Below, one piece after another: positions 15,740-23,791 of a stretch of 64,000 nucleotides of DNA (positions within the stretch are counted from its first letter, which is position 1; the number at the start of each line of letters is the position of its first letter). Origin of the DNA: an uncultured Butyricicoccus sp. (GTDB taxonomy: Bacteria > Bacillota > Clostridia > Oscillospirales > Butyricicoccaceae); contig NZ_CALWJM010000009.1 of NCBI RefSeq assembly GCF_944381005.1, forward strand, positions 1-64,000, in the 5' to 3' direction. The translations under genes and the position numbers were made by a program. Under the pieces are notes generated by a model. It had not been told where the DNA came from, ran no database searches, and saw only the letters and a list, made by a program, of their open reading frames with translations.

Positions 15740-15770
15740 AAATCCTGCCCTGCAAATGGCAGGATTTTTC
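15740..15770 (+). terminator. Terminator of the operon ending in ricT
   Basis: AAATCCTGCC / GGCAGGATTT stem with an 8-base loop and a T run, seven bases after the ricT stop. Confidence 0.9.
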
Positions 15771-15847
15771 TATTTCACAAACTTGGTCTGTTGCGCGTTC
15801 TTTTGCTAATTTTCGACAAAAGTTAACCAAAATTTCACCGGTTTGCC

Positions 15848-15876
15848 TTGTGTTCGGCAACACCTTGTGCTATACT
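15848..15876 (+). promoter_or_regulatory. Promoter of the MarR-family gene
   Basis: TTGTGT (15848-15853), 17 bases, TATACT (15871-15876) with an extended -10 TGC directly before it. About 45 bases of leader follow. Confidence 0.6.
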
Positions 15877-15926
15877 GTGATATACTTAGTTTGTCAAATC
15901 AATTATTTTTCCGATTGGAGGCACCT

Positions 15927-16364
15927 ATGTCTGATTTTGATTCCATCAACAACTTTCTGGTCGATATCTGGAGTCGAATCAACAAAATTGAGGAACGCTC
16001 CCTTACAGCCGGAATTGGGGAGAATATCTCCCTAACCGAAATTCACATCATTGAAAAAATCGGCGCACAACAGCCCAGCCGCATGTCATCCATCGCCAAA
16101 GCGGTCGGCGTAACACTTGCCACTTTGACCGTTGCATGTGACAAACTGGAAAGCAAAGGTTTGATTGTGCGCACACGCGATGCAACCGACAAGCGCGTGG
16201 TCAACGTCTCGTTGACACCGCGTGGACAGACCATTTATACCTATCACAAAGAGTTTCACGAACGCATGATTGCAGCCGCACTCAGCGACCTTTCCCCCGA
16301 CGAAACCGCGCTGCTTGCCACCAGTCTGCAAAAACTGCAATCCTTTTTTGAACAACAAGGTTAA
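15927..16364 (+). CDS. MarR-family transcriptional regulator
   Basis: A 145-residue winged helix protein. SLTEIHIIEKIG precedes the helix-turn-helix (about 50-75, MSSIAKAVGVTLATLTVACDKLE) and the wing carries RDATDKRVVNVSLTPRG, a standard MarR wing. The ATG at 15927 has GGAGG five bases upstream. The LTEIHIIEKIG segment resembles FabT-type repressors, but no fatty acid genes are in the window, so the target is unknown. It is a single-gene unit between its own promoter and a strong terminator. Confidence 0.9.
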   Translation: MSDFDSINNFLVDIWSRINKIEERSLTAGIGENISLTEIHIIEKIGAQQPSRMSSIAKAVGVTLATLTVACDKLESKGLIVRTRDATDKRVVNVSLTPRGQTIYTYHKEFHERMIAAALSDLSPDETALLATSLQKLQSFFEQQG

Positions 16365-16369
16365 CCGCT

Positions 16370-16397
16370 GCACCGGCCGCTCTGCCGGTGCTTTTTT
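16370..16397 (+). terminator. Terminator of the MarR-family gene
   Basis: GCACCGGC, loop CGCTCT, GCCGGTGC followed by six T, starting five bases after the stop. Confidence 0.92.
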
Positions 16398-16411
16398 ATC
16401 GCTGTGAATGC

Positions 16412-16440
16412 TTGACTTCTGCCGTCAACCTGCGTATGCT
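16412..16440 (+). promoter_or_regulatory. Promoter of the MocR-type regulator gene
   Basis: TTGACT (16412-16417), 17 bases, TATGCT (16435-16440), about 27 bases before the ribosome binding site. Confidence 0.65.
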
Positions 16441-16473
16441 AAACACAATCCCCTGCCGTTTTGGAGGTCTGCC

Positions 16474-17883
16474 ATGCTCACATACCATCTTGACCATCAC
16501 GCAAAAACACCGCTCTATGAACAGCTTTACCGAGCCATTCGCGCCGATATCATGTCTGGTGCACTGTCCGGCGGCGACCGACTGCCCGCCAAGCGCCCTT
16601 TCGCCGCCCATCTGCATATCAGTCAAATCACGGTTGAAACCGCATACAGTCAGTTGACGGCCGAAGGCTATGTGCGCGCCGTGCCGCGCAGCGGATATTT
16701 TGTGCAGGAACTTGACCTTTTGCCGCGTTCCACTTTGCAAATTCCGGTCAGCGATTGCCCACCATCTGCACCAGCGCAGCAGGCTGCCTTTGATTTCAAA
16801 ACCAATGTAGTGGATACCGACTGTTTTCCGTTCTCAACATGGGCAAAACTATCACGCGCTGTCCTGACCGATTACGACCGCCGCTTGCTTCTGGCTGCCG
16901 CTCCGCAAGGCGTTCCCGCCCTGCGCGAACAGATTCGCCGCTATCTGTATGCGTTTCGTGGGATTACGGTCGATAGTGAACAAATTATTGTCGGTGCCGG
17001 TTCGGAATATCTGGTCACACTGCTTATCCAACTTTTAGGGCGCACGCGCACTTATGCCATTGAAACGCCGGGTTATCCCAAACTGACCCAGATTTTTCAC
17101 GCCAACGATGCCCAAACCATCCCCATTCCACTGGATGAATACGGCCTATCCTTGGATGCTCTGTGCGCCAGCCGCGCATCGGTCGCCTATTTAACCCCGT
17201 CCCATCATTTTCCCCTCGGCATTGTGACCCCAGCCACACGACGCGCCGCCCTGCTCCGCTGGGCCAACCAAGCGCCCGAACGGTATCTGATTGAAGATGA
17301 CTATGATTCCGAATTTCGCTTTGTCTCCCGCCCCATCCCCGCATTGAAGGAGCTTGACCACAATGACCGCGTGATTTATCTAAACACCTTTGCCAAAAGT
17401 TTGGCACCCTCGCTGCGCATTGGCTATCTGGTACTGCCCCGCCGTCTGCTTGCCGACTACCGCGCCAAGTTTGGCGGCTACGCCTCCACCGTGCCCGCTT
17501 TTGAACAATATACACTGGCGCGTTTTCTGGAAACCGGCAGTTTTGAACGCCATATCAACCGCATCCGAAACTTGTATAAAGCGCGGCTAGACACCCTTTT
17601 AGATGCGCTGGCACAGTCTGGTTTGCACAAGATATCCCGTGTTTCTGGAGCCGAAGCCGGACTACACATCCTACTCAACGTTCAAAACGGCATGAATGAA
17701 GCGCAGTTAATCCAATCTGCCGCCCAACAAGGGGTCAAGGTTTATGGTCTTTCTGAATACTATGTGGATACCGCTGAAACCTGTCCGCCTGCCACGGTAA
17801 TCTTAGGCTATGCGGGTATTTCCTCCGAACAACTGCCCAAGGCGGTGAACGCATTGGAACACGCATGGGCTTTGAACCGCTGA
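16474..17883 (+). CDS. MocR-type regulator (GntR domain fused to aminotransferase domain)
   Basis: 469 residues. An N-terminal GntR winged helix (about 1-75; YEQLYRAIRADIMSG, RLPAKRPFA) is fused to a fold-type I aminotransferase domain with the PLP lysine in NTFAKSLAPSLRIGY. ATG at 16474 has GGAGG six bases upstream. MocR proteins sense PLP or amino acids and regulate vitamin B6, GABA, taurine or envelope genes. No adjacent pdx or transport gene points to a ligand. It forms its own transcription unit and shares a bidirectional terminator with the SLH gene. Confidence 0.92.
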   Translation: MLTYHLDHHAKTPLYEQLYRAIRADIMSGALSGGDRLPAKRPFAAHLHISQITVETAYSQLTAEGYVRAVPRSGYFVQELDLLPRSTLQIPVSDCPPSAPAQQAAFDFKTNVVDTDCFPFSTWAKLSRAVLTDYDRRLLLAAAPQGVPALREQIRRYLYAFRGITVDSEQIIVGAGSEYLVTLLIQLLGRTRTYAIETPGYPKLTQIFHANDAQTIPIPLDEYGLSLDALCASRASVAYLTPSHHFPLGIVTPATRRAALLRWANQAPERYLIEDDYDSEFRFVSRPIPALKELDHNDRVIYLNTFAKSLAPSLRIGYLVLPRRLLADYRAKFGGYASTVPAFEQYTLARFLETGSFERHINRIRNLYKARLDTLLDALAQSGLHKISRVSGAEAGLHILLNVQNGMNEAQLIQSAAQQGVKVYGLSEYYVDTAETCPPATVILGYAGISSEQLPKAVNALEHAWALNR

Positions 17884-17890
17884 CAAACAA

Positions 17891-17918
17891 AAAAGACCGG
17901 AAGTTTTCCGGTCTTTTT
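17891..17918. terminator. Bidirectional terminator between the MocR gene and the SLH gene
   Basis: AAAGACCGGAA / TTCCGGTCTTT stem with a very short loop and A and T runs on both flanks. The two convergent genes end within 10 bases of it. Confidence 0.88.
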
Positions 17919-17921
17919 GCA

Positions 17922-19019
17922 TTATTGCTTGTAATACACGGTTTTCACTGCACCATCTACAATGGATACAGCACCCGCGCTATATTCATCGCCTGTGGAA
18001 CACAATCCCGCTTTACGCTTGGAATACATGTCCACTGCAATGGCTTCACAGTCCTCGGCTACCGGCACGATTTCACCGTTGACGCTCAAACGGCTTCCAT
18101 CCCAAATAATGGTATCGTCAATCGGCTGTGCCTGTCCAAGTGTGACCGAATAGCCCTTCTCTCCCTTGGTCATTCGCTCCATTGCATACAAGCCTGCATA
18201 GTCTGTATCTTTTTCATAGTTTTCGATGCGCACATCGGCAAAAATCGTACTGCCCACGCACACCAATCGAATGGCTGGTTGAGACAAATATACCGCAATG
18301 TCGCCAATCGTCTGTAAGTGCAGCGCACGATAGAGCATGACCGCCATTTCCGCGCGTGTGACCGGTGCAGTCGGGTTTAACTTGCCCTTAGAACCATTGA
18401 TAACGCCCGCCTTTGCCAATGCAGCCACCGCTTCCGACGCATAACTTGCCACTTTATTCCCATCCGAAAACGCGGATAAGTCGCCCGGTTCAAACGTCAA
18501 GCCGGTACGGTCCAGTGTGCGCTTGAGCAACACCATTGCATCCTGCCGGGTCAGCGTGTCATTGGGGCGAAAACGGTTCTTAGAATCGCCGGTTGCAATG
18601 CCAATCGCACGCGCTGCGCGTACTGCCTCGGCATAATATGCGCTGTCGCGCACATCGACAAAGTTTTCTCCCTCGGCATATTTCTGCATATCATAGGCGC
18701 GGTACAGCATCAGCACAAAATCTGCACGCGAAAGCGATTTCGCCGGACTATAAACCAGATGTCCGGTTCCCGAAACGACGCCAGTGTTTGCAAGATAGTC
18801 AATCTCATGGAACGCCCAATCATATCCCGTATTCACGTCAGCGAAGTATACAGAGCGGTCGGGAATATATACCATGCCCTGTGAAAACACCACTTCATCT
18901 TGTGGCTGTTCGGGTGCCTGTGAAGTGTCAGCATGTGTGGCTGCTGCACAGGCGCTCGTCATCAAAATCAGCGCACTGAGCATCAAACTGGCTGCGGCGC
19001 GCACAATTTTTTTTCGCAT
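17922..19019 (-). CDS. Lipoprotein with three S-layer homology domains
   Basis: 365 residues. A signal peptide ends in a plausible lipobox (Cys 24 in LILMTSAC). Three SLH repeats follow (about 58-108, 119-168 and 183-233), each with the family FxDV...SR/TRxxxxxxLYRA pattern. A roughly 130-residue C-terminal domain is not recognised. AGGAGG lies seven bases before the ATG at 19019; a longer frame from 19064 reaches the promoter and is not likely. SLH domains bind secondary cell-wall polymer; a lipid anchor plus SLH would tether membrane to wall (inference). Confidence 0.88.
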   Translation of the reverse strand: MRKKIVRAAASLMLSALILMTSACAAATHADTSQAPEQPQDEVVFSQGMVYIPDRSVYFADVNTGYDWAFHEIDYLANTGVVSGTGHLVYSPAKSLSRADFVLMLYRAYDMQKYAEGENFVDVRDSAYYAEAVRAARAIGIATGDSKNRFRPNDTLTRQDAMVLLKRTLDRTGLTFEPGDLSAFSDGNKVASYASEAVAALAKAGVINGSKGKLNPTAPVTRAEMAVMLYRALHLQTIGDIAVYLSQPAIRLVCVGSTIFADVRIENYEKDTDYAGLYAMERMTKGEKGYSVTLGQAQPIDDTIIWDGSRLSVNGEIVPVAEDCEAIAVDMYSKRKAGLCSTGDEYSAGAVSIVDGAVKTVYYKQ

Positions 19020-19063
19020 ATGAAAACCTCCTGTTCTGATAGAATTACGAACTTTTCCAAGCA

Positions 19064-19072
19064 ATTATACCA
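19064..19072 (-). promoter_or_regulatory. Extended -10 promoter of the SLH lipoprotein gene
   Basis: On the minus strand TGG-TATAAT (-10 at 19064-19069), with no good -35. It lies about 45 bases before the chosen start. Confidence 0.5.
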
Positions 19073-19163
19073 TATTTTTAACCAAAAGTATACTTATAAT
19101 TTACTCTTTCGTTCGCCATGAATTTCCAGCAGACGCGCAAAAAATATCAAAAAGCGCAAAAAA

Positions 19164-19192
19164 ATACTGCTGGCCGTTACAGCCAGCAGTAT
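19164..19192 (-). terminator. rpsT terminator
   Basis: An 11-bp perfect stem ATACTGCTGGC / GCCAGCAGTAT with a 7-base loop and a T-rich minus-strand tail, 17 bases after the rpsT stop. Confidence 0.9.
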
Positions 19193-19208
19193 GATTTTCC
19201 AAAATGGA

Positions 19209-19472
19209 TTACTGTGCGTTGTTCAGCTTCAGAGTCATTGCGCTCTTCTTGTGAGCTGCGGTGTTCTTGTGCATCAGGTGCTTTGCAGCAGCCTGGTCAA
19301 CAGCCTTGACAGCAACCTTGTAAGCAGCCTCGGCGGCAGACTTATCGCCAGCAGCCACAGCCGCGTCAAACTTCTTCAGCACGGTCTTGAGCGCGGACTT
19401 TGCCATCTGATTTTGCAGATTCTTGGCCTTGGTTACCTTTACGCGCTTCTTAGCGGACTTAATATTCGGCAT
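19209..19472 (-). CDS. rpsT: 30S ribosomal protein S20
   Basis: 87 residues, the normal S20 length, starting MPNIKSAKKRVK and rich in Lys and Ala. ATG at 19472 has GGAGGT eight bases upstream; the longer open frame to 19502 crosses the ribosome binding site. It is divergent from gpr, the same arrangement as in Bacillus. Confidence 0.97.
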   Translation of the reverse strand: MPNIKSAKKRVKVTKAKNLQNQMAKSALKTVLKKFDAAVAAGDKSAAEAAYKVAVKAVDQAAAKHLMHKNTAAHKKSAMTLKLNNAQ

Positions 19473-19512
19473 TGGGTTCCACCTCCTTCGGCTTCTAGTC
19501 ATCAGTAGTTTT

Positions 19513-19541
19513 ACTATACCACGACTCTATAAAAATTGCAA
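19513..19541 (-). promoter_or_regulatory. rpsT promoter
   Basis: On the minus strand TTGCAA (19536-19541), 17 bases, TATAGT (19513-19518) with extended -10 TGG. Confidence 0.7.
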
Positions 19542-19560
19542 GCCTTTTTTTTATTTTTTC

Positions 19561-19589
19561 GCATAGCCCCCCAAATTTTTCACACGCTA
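19561..19589 (+). promoter_or_regulatory. Candidate sigma-G type promoter for gpr
   Basis: GCATA (19561-19565), 17 bases, CACGCTA (19583-19589). The forespore sigma-G consensus is GHATR, 17-18 bases, CATnnTA, so this differs at one -10 position (C for T). It lies about 38 bases before the gpr ATG. Confidence 0.4.
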
Positions 19590-19627
19590 ACACAAAAGCC
19601 ACTTGTCAGAGAAAGGAACGATTTTAT

Positions 19628-20512
19628 ATGGCATTTCGCACCGACCTCGCCTGTGAATCCATTGAGCACCCGCAAGACCTGCGCAATCATGCGGGCATTC
19701 GCACCACCAAACGCAATATCGGCGGTTTTTCGATTGATTGCGTGGAAGTACAGACCGCCCAAGCTGCCGCCGCTCTGGGCAAGCCATGCGGCACCTACTG
19801 CACCATGACACTTGACCCGCTTACGCGCCGGGAATCCGATGCGTTTACACAGGCTGTGGATAATCTCGCCGCCATTCTCACCGAACTTCTGCCCAAACAG
19901 GCACAGCCCGATGCCCCTATTCTGGTCATCGGGCTGGGTAATCGTGCCATTACCCCCGATGCCGTTGGCCCACTCACGGTGGAACACATTTTAGTGACCC
20001 GCCATTTACGCCGCCAGCTACCCGAACAGTTTGCCGATTGGCGCTCGGTTTCGGCCGCAGCCGTGGGCGTACTCGGACAGACCGGCGTGGAAGCCGCTGA
20101 ATTTACACGCGGTCTGTGCGACACTTTGGAACCATGTGCTATTATCGCAGTCGATGCGCTTGCCGCCGGTGAACTCTCTCACCTCGCCCGCACCCTTCAA
20201 GTGACCGATGCTGGTATCGTCCCCGGCTCTGGTGTGGGCAATGCGCGCGCCGCATTCAACCAGCAAACCTTTGGCGTGCCGGTCATTGCCATCGGACTGC
20301 CCACGGTCGTGGACGGCGCCAGCCTGCTTTGGCGTGCCCAACAAGATGGCGCGTGCTCGGCTGCATTGGATGAACTGTCCACCCCGGTCTTTGTCACCCC
20401 CCGCGAAATTGACCAGCAAGTACGCGATGCCGCCAAAGTGATTGGCTACGCCATCAACCGCGCCTTACAGCCTCAACTGTCCCTTTCCGATTTGGACTTG
20501 CTGCTTAGTTAA
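19628..20512 (+). CDS. gpr: Germination protease GPR
   Basis: A 294-residue aspartic-type protease that degrades small acid-soluble spore proteins during germination. The N terminus has FRTDLACE, near the region where the zymogen is processed. Conserved blocks are GLGNRAITPDAVGP with one candidate catalytic Asp, IAVDALA with the second, and GxGVGN (PGSGVGNAR). The length is slightly shorter than the Bacillus enzyme (about 370). GAAAGGA lies upstream of the ATG. The gene is divergent from rpsT and followed by spoIIP. A sigma-G-like promoter precedes it. Confidence 0.95.
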   Translation: MAFRTDLACESIEHPQDLRNHAGIRTTKRNIGGFSIDCVEVQTAQAAAALGKPCGTYCTMTLDPLTRRESDAFTQAVDNLAAILTELLPKQAQPDAPILVIGLGNRAITPDAVGPLTVEHILVTRHLRRQLPEQFADWRSVSAAAVGVLGQTGVEAAEFTRGLCDTLEPCAIIAVDALAAGELSHLARTLQVTDAGIVPGSGVGNARAAFNQQTFGVPVIAIGLPTVVDGASLLWRAQQDGACSAALDELSTPVFVTPREIDQQVRDAAKVIGYAINRALQPQLSLSDLDLLLS

Positions 20513-20587
20513 ACTTGTCTGCATACCGCGCCGTCTTGCCACATAGGTTAGAAGCACAGGAAAATCCCGCAAAGGAGTGACTGCCCT

Positions 20588-21658
20588 ATGTCCCGTCGGC
20601 CCGCCCGCAAACGTTCAGGTATCCGAATGCCTGCAACCGTCGCCCTGCTCTGCGCAGCCGCGCTGCTCATCGGTCACCGAATGGGCGGAGATGCACAGGT
20701 GGACGCGCTTCTGGATGCCATCGCACAAAATCGCACCTTTATCACGTCCTCCATCGCACTCGAAACCGGCGTGTCTGCCCCGAAATCAGATACTGCCCCC
20801 GCTGCATCCGCGCAGGACACCGAAGAAACTGCACAGACGGCTGCTGAGAGCGCGCCGCCGCCCCAAACGGCGGCCTCAGACGCTCCGGCAGCCGAGGACA
20901 GTCAGGCGCTTCCCACCGCACAGGACAAGCGTGACACCGATATCTCAGTACGCAATGATGCCAATTTATCGGTCGATGTCAACGCCATGCTAAACGACCC
21001 AATTGACATTCATGTATCGAGAGACGGCCCACAGGTGCTCATCTATCACACCCATTCGACCGAGGCGTATACGCCATCCGGCAGCGACACCTATACCCCA
21101 TCAGGTGACTACCGCACACGCGACAACAATCAAAATGTCGTTCGCGTTGGCACCGAACTTGCCAAGGTGCTGGAAGCGCGCGGCATTGGTGTGGTACATA
21201 TCACCGATATCTTTGACGACCCCGCCTATAACGGCTCGTATGGCCGTTCGCTGACCGCTGCCGAACAAGCGCTGGAAGAATGCCCCAGTATTCAAGTCAC
21301 GATTGACTTACACCGCGATGCGATTTTGACCGACGACGGACAACAATACCGCGTTGCAACCACGCTGGATGGTCAAGAAGTCGCACAGCTCATGCTGGTC
21401 ATTGGCACCGATGCCAGCGGCCTTGCGCACCCAAACTGGAAAAACAATATGAATTTTGCTGTCAACCTGCAAGCCGACCTCAACGGCGCTTATCCCAATC
21501 TGATGCGCGACGTCAATTTACGCGCCCAACGATTCAACACCCACCTGCGCTCTGGCTCCATTTTGCTAGAATGTGGTTCTTCCGGCAACACCCTAGCCGA
21601 AGCCATTCGCGCAGTCAAATTATTCGGCAATGTATTGGCCGACCGACTGCTTGCATAA
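20588..21658 (+). CDS. spoIIP: Stage II sporulation protein P (peptidoglycan hydrolase)
   Basis: 356 residues. A basic N terminus and one membrane helix (about 14-31) are followed by a 90-residue Ala/Pro/Glu-rich linker. The amidase/endopeptidase domain then shows YHTHSTEAY (His 154, His 156, Glu 159), IDLHRDA and LLECGSSGNT. It cuts septal peptidoglycan with SpoIIM and SpoIID during engulfment. AAAGGAG lies ten bases before the ATG. It lies 75 bases after gpr, as in Bacillus. Confidence 0.95.
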   Translation: MSRRPARKRSGIRMPATVALLCAAALLIGHRMGGDAQVDALLDAIAQNRTFITSSIALETGVSAPKSDTAPAASAQDTEETAQTAAESAPPPQTAASDAPAAEDSQALPTAQDKRDTDISVRNDANLSVDVNAMLNDPIDIHVSRDGPQVLIYHTHSTEAYTPSGSDTYTPSGDYRTRDNNQNVVRVGTELAKVLEARGIGVVHITDIFDDPAYNGSYGRSLTAAEQALEECPSIQVTIDLHRDAILTDDGQQYRVATTLDGQEVAQLMLVIGTDASGLAHPNWKNNMNFAVNLQADLNGAYPNLMRDVNLRAQRFNTHLRSGSILLECGSSGNTLAEAIRAVKLFGNVLADRLLA

Positions 21659-21683
21659 TCTTCCGATTTTGGGCACACACTAT

Positions 21684-21697
21684 CCCCCGAAAGGGGG
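21684..21697 (+). promoter_or_regulatory. Hairpin covering the gerA ribosome binding site
   Basis: CCCCC-GAAA-GGGGG, a GNRA-capped hairpin. Its 3' arm is the ribosome binding site AAGGGGGT of the next gene, which starts at a TTG seven bases further on. It should lower or gate initiation. Confidence 0.55.
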
Positions 21698-21704
21698 TAT
21701 TCCT

Positions 21705-23141
21705 TTGTCCATACAGTTCACAAATGTACTATCTGACAACATCAAAGTATTACAGGAGCTGTTCTCGCTGGACAACACGTTTGTCGTGCGTCGGGTGCAA
21801 AGCACGGGCGGCTTATCCTGCGCGGTATTCTTTTTTGATGGTATGGTCAACAATACTGCCATCAATGAATCGGTCATTCGCCCGCTCGTCCACGCCCCGC
21901 AAGGGCAAATGACCGCCCAAGCGGTAGCCGAGAGCATCTTACAAATCAACGACTGTAAGGTTGTACCTGACCTAGATGCCATGCTGTCCGCTCTGCTCTA
22001 TGGTGATACTGTAGTATTGGTGGATGGCGATGACTGCCCGATTGTGGTCAACACCAAGGGATTTGCGCTGCGCTCGCCTTCCGAACCCGACAACGAAAAG
22101 GTTTTGCGTGGGCCGAGAGAAGGCTTTACCGAATCCTTTATGACCAATCTATCTATGCTGCGCCGCCGCGTCAATGACCCGCGCCTGACCTGCTCTTTTG
22201 CACGCTATGCTGGCAAAACCAACACGGTTGTCTGTGTATGTTGGCTCAAAGGGGTGACGCCGCCCGCATTGGTCTATGAAATGCAGCGGCGGATTCAAAA
22301 AATCTCGCTTGATGGCATTTTGGATGCAAACTATGTATCAGAATGTGTGCGCGATGCCCCCGGTTCTCCCTTCCCGACACTGGGAACCACCGAACGCCCC
22401 GATGTGGCTGTGTCAAGGCTACTCGAAGGTCGGGTCATTGTGCTGACCGATGGCAGCCCGGTTGCCCTGTCCGCTCCCTGTATCTTGCAGGAATGTTTTC
22501 AGGCCAACGATGACTATTATATTGCCGTGCGGCAAGCAGTCGTTTCACGCGCATTGCGTGTGGCAGGGTTTGCACTATCCATCATCATCCCAGCGCTTTA
22601 TGTTGCGCTGCTCAGTTTTCATCAGGAACTTTTACCCACCCGTCTGTTACTCGCCATCGCCGCCGCGCAGAAAGGCGTGCCACTTCCAGTATTTTGGGAA
22701 ATTTTGCTGTTACTGCTGGTATTTGAAACGCTCAAAGAAGCCGGAACGCGCACGCCCAGCGTTATGGGCAGTACCATGTCGATTGTAGGCGGTCTTGTGC
22801 TCGGACAAGCAGCCGTTTCGGCGCGTTTTCTGTCTGCGCCCGCAGTCATCATTGTGGCAATTGCCGCTGTCACCGGCTTGACCGTTCCCAAGCTGCAATC
22901 TGCCGCACTTGTCCTGCGGTTTTCGCTGCTCGCCGCCAGCACGGTTGCCGGACTGTATGGACTCATTTTTGGGCTTGCCCTTATGATTGCCCATCTGTGT
23001 ACCCTGCGCTCGTTTGATACCCCCTATCTGCTCAACCTGATTCCACGCGTACACCCCGAAACTGCGGACACTTGGCTGCGCTCTCCGTGGCGCGACATGC
23101 CGCGCCGCCGGTTCTTGGCACATTCGGAGGATGATGTATGA
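21705..23141 (+). CDS. Spore germination protein, GerA family (A subunit)
   Basis: 478 residues. A large N-terminal soluble region (about 1-285) is followed by five or so membrane helices (about 290-450) and a short cytoplasmic tail. Family segments include the region around DCPIVVNTKGFALRSPSEPDNEKVLRGP and FSDTPYLLN-like SFDTPYLLNLIPR. It is the A subunit of a nutrient germinant receptor in the inner spore membrane. TTG at 21705 with AAGGGGGT is the likely start; an ATG at 21630 lies inside spoIIP. It overlaps the next gene by 4 bases (ATGA). Confidence 0.9.
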   Translation: MSIQFTNVLSDNIKVLQELFSLDNTFVVRRVQSTGGLSCAVFFFDGMVNNTAINESVIRPLVHAPQGQMTAQAVAESILQINDCKVVPDLDAMLSALLYGDTVVLVDGDDCPIVVNTKGFALRSPSEPDNEKVLRGPREGFTESFMTNLSMLRRRVNDPRLTCSFARYAGKTNTVVCVCWLKGVTPPALVYEMQRRIQKISLDGILDANYVSECVRDAPGSPFPTLGTTERPDVAVSRLLEGRVIVLTDGSPVALSAPCILQECFQANDDYYIAVRQAVVSRALRVAGFALSIIIPALYVALLSFHQELLPTRLLLAIAAAQKGVPLPVFWEILLLLLVFETLKEAGTRTPSVMGSTMSIVGGLVLGQAAVSARFLSAPAVIIVAIAAVTGLTVPKLQSAALVLRFSLLAASTVAGLYGLIFGLALMIAHLCTLRSFDTPYLLNLIPRVHPETADTWLRSPWRDMPRRRFLAHSEDDV

Positions 23142-23791
23142 GATGGGGAAAAACTTTTATTTTGTTGCTCCCTCTGTGCCTTTTGACCGGTTGTGCCGGA
23201 CGCGGTGCAGGAGATTTACTCCCAATTTTAAGCGCGGGTATCTCGTCATCCTCTGACGGTGCACTGACCCTGACCGCCGAAGCCGTGCGGCAAGATAGTC
23301 TGGAGGGCAACGCCGCATCGGTCTATCTGACAACTTCGGGCGATACGCCTGAACATTTATTTTCAGGTGCCGAGCAGCTTCTAGCCGGACAGCTTTATCT
23401 AAGCCACGCCCGCACTTTTGTCATTGATGAATCTGTCGCACGCGAGGGCATTGAACCGTTGGTACAAGCGCTTTTAGCGCGCAGCGATGTCCGATTGACT
23501 TTGCGCATTGCGGTTGCGCGCGATGTAACTGCCGACCAAATTGTGCGCGCACAGGCGGTCGTCGAAGAAATCCCCGGTGCCGCACTCGGTTCCTTACTCG
23601 ATGCGCACACCGAACACGGCAACTTGCCCGACCTGCCGCTATGCCGTGTGGCAGACCGCATTCTTTCGGGCGGTGACTTCTCGCTTCCCGCCCTCAGTCT
23701 CACACAAGATGGACGGGTCATTCCGGCTGGAAAAGCCGATTTTCGATTGGGGCGCATGACCAGCTTTACAGGAGGTGGCGGCAATGCCTGA
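23138..23791 (+). CDS. Ger(x)C-family germination lipoprotein, short form
   Basis: 217 residues with a clear lipoprotein signal (LLTGC, Cys 19). The sequence resembles the N-terminal domain of GerC proteins, including LTLTAEAVRQD and the YLSHARTFVIDE stretch. Full-length GerC is about 370-400 residues; the C-terminal domain is absent and I see no frameshift remnant after the stop. The ribosome binding site of the next gene overlaps its end. It is the C subunit of the putative receptor. Confidence 0.8.
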   Translation: MRWGKTFILLLPLCLLTGCAGRGAGDLLPILSAGISSSSDGALTLTAEAVRQDSLEGNAASVYLTTSGDTPEHLFSGAEQLLAGQLYLSHARTFVIDESVAREGIEPLVQALLARSDVRLTLRIAVARDVTADQIVRAQAVVEEIPGAALGSLLDAHTEHGNLPDLPLCRVADRILSGGDFSLPALSLTQDGRVIPAGKADFRLGRMTSFTGGGGNA

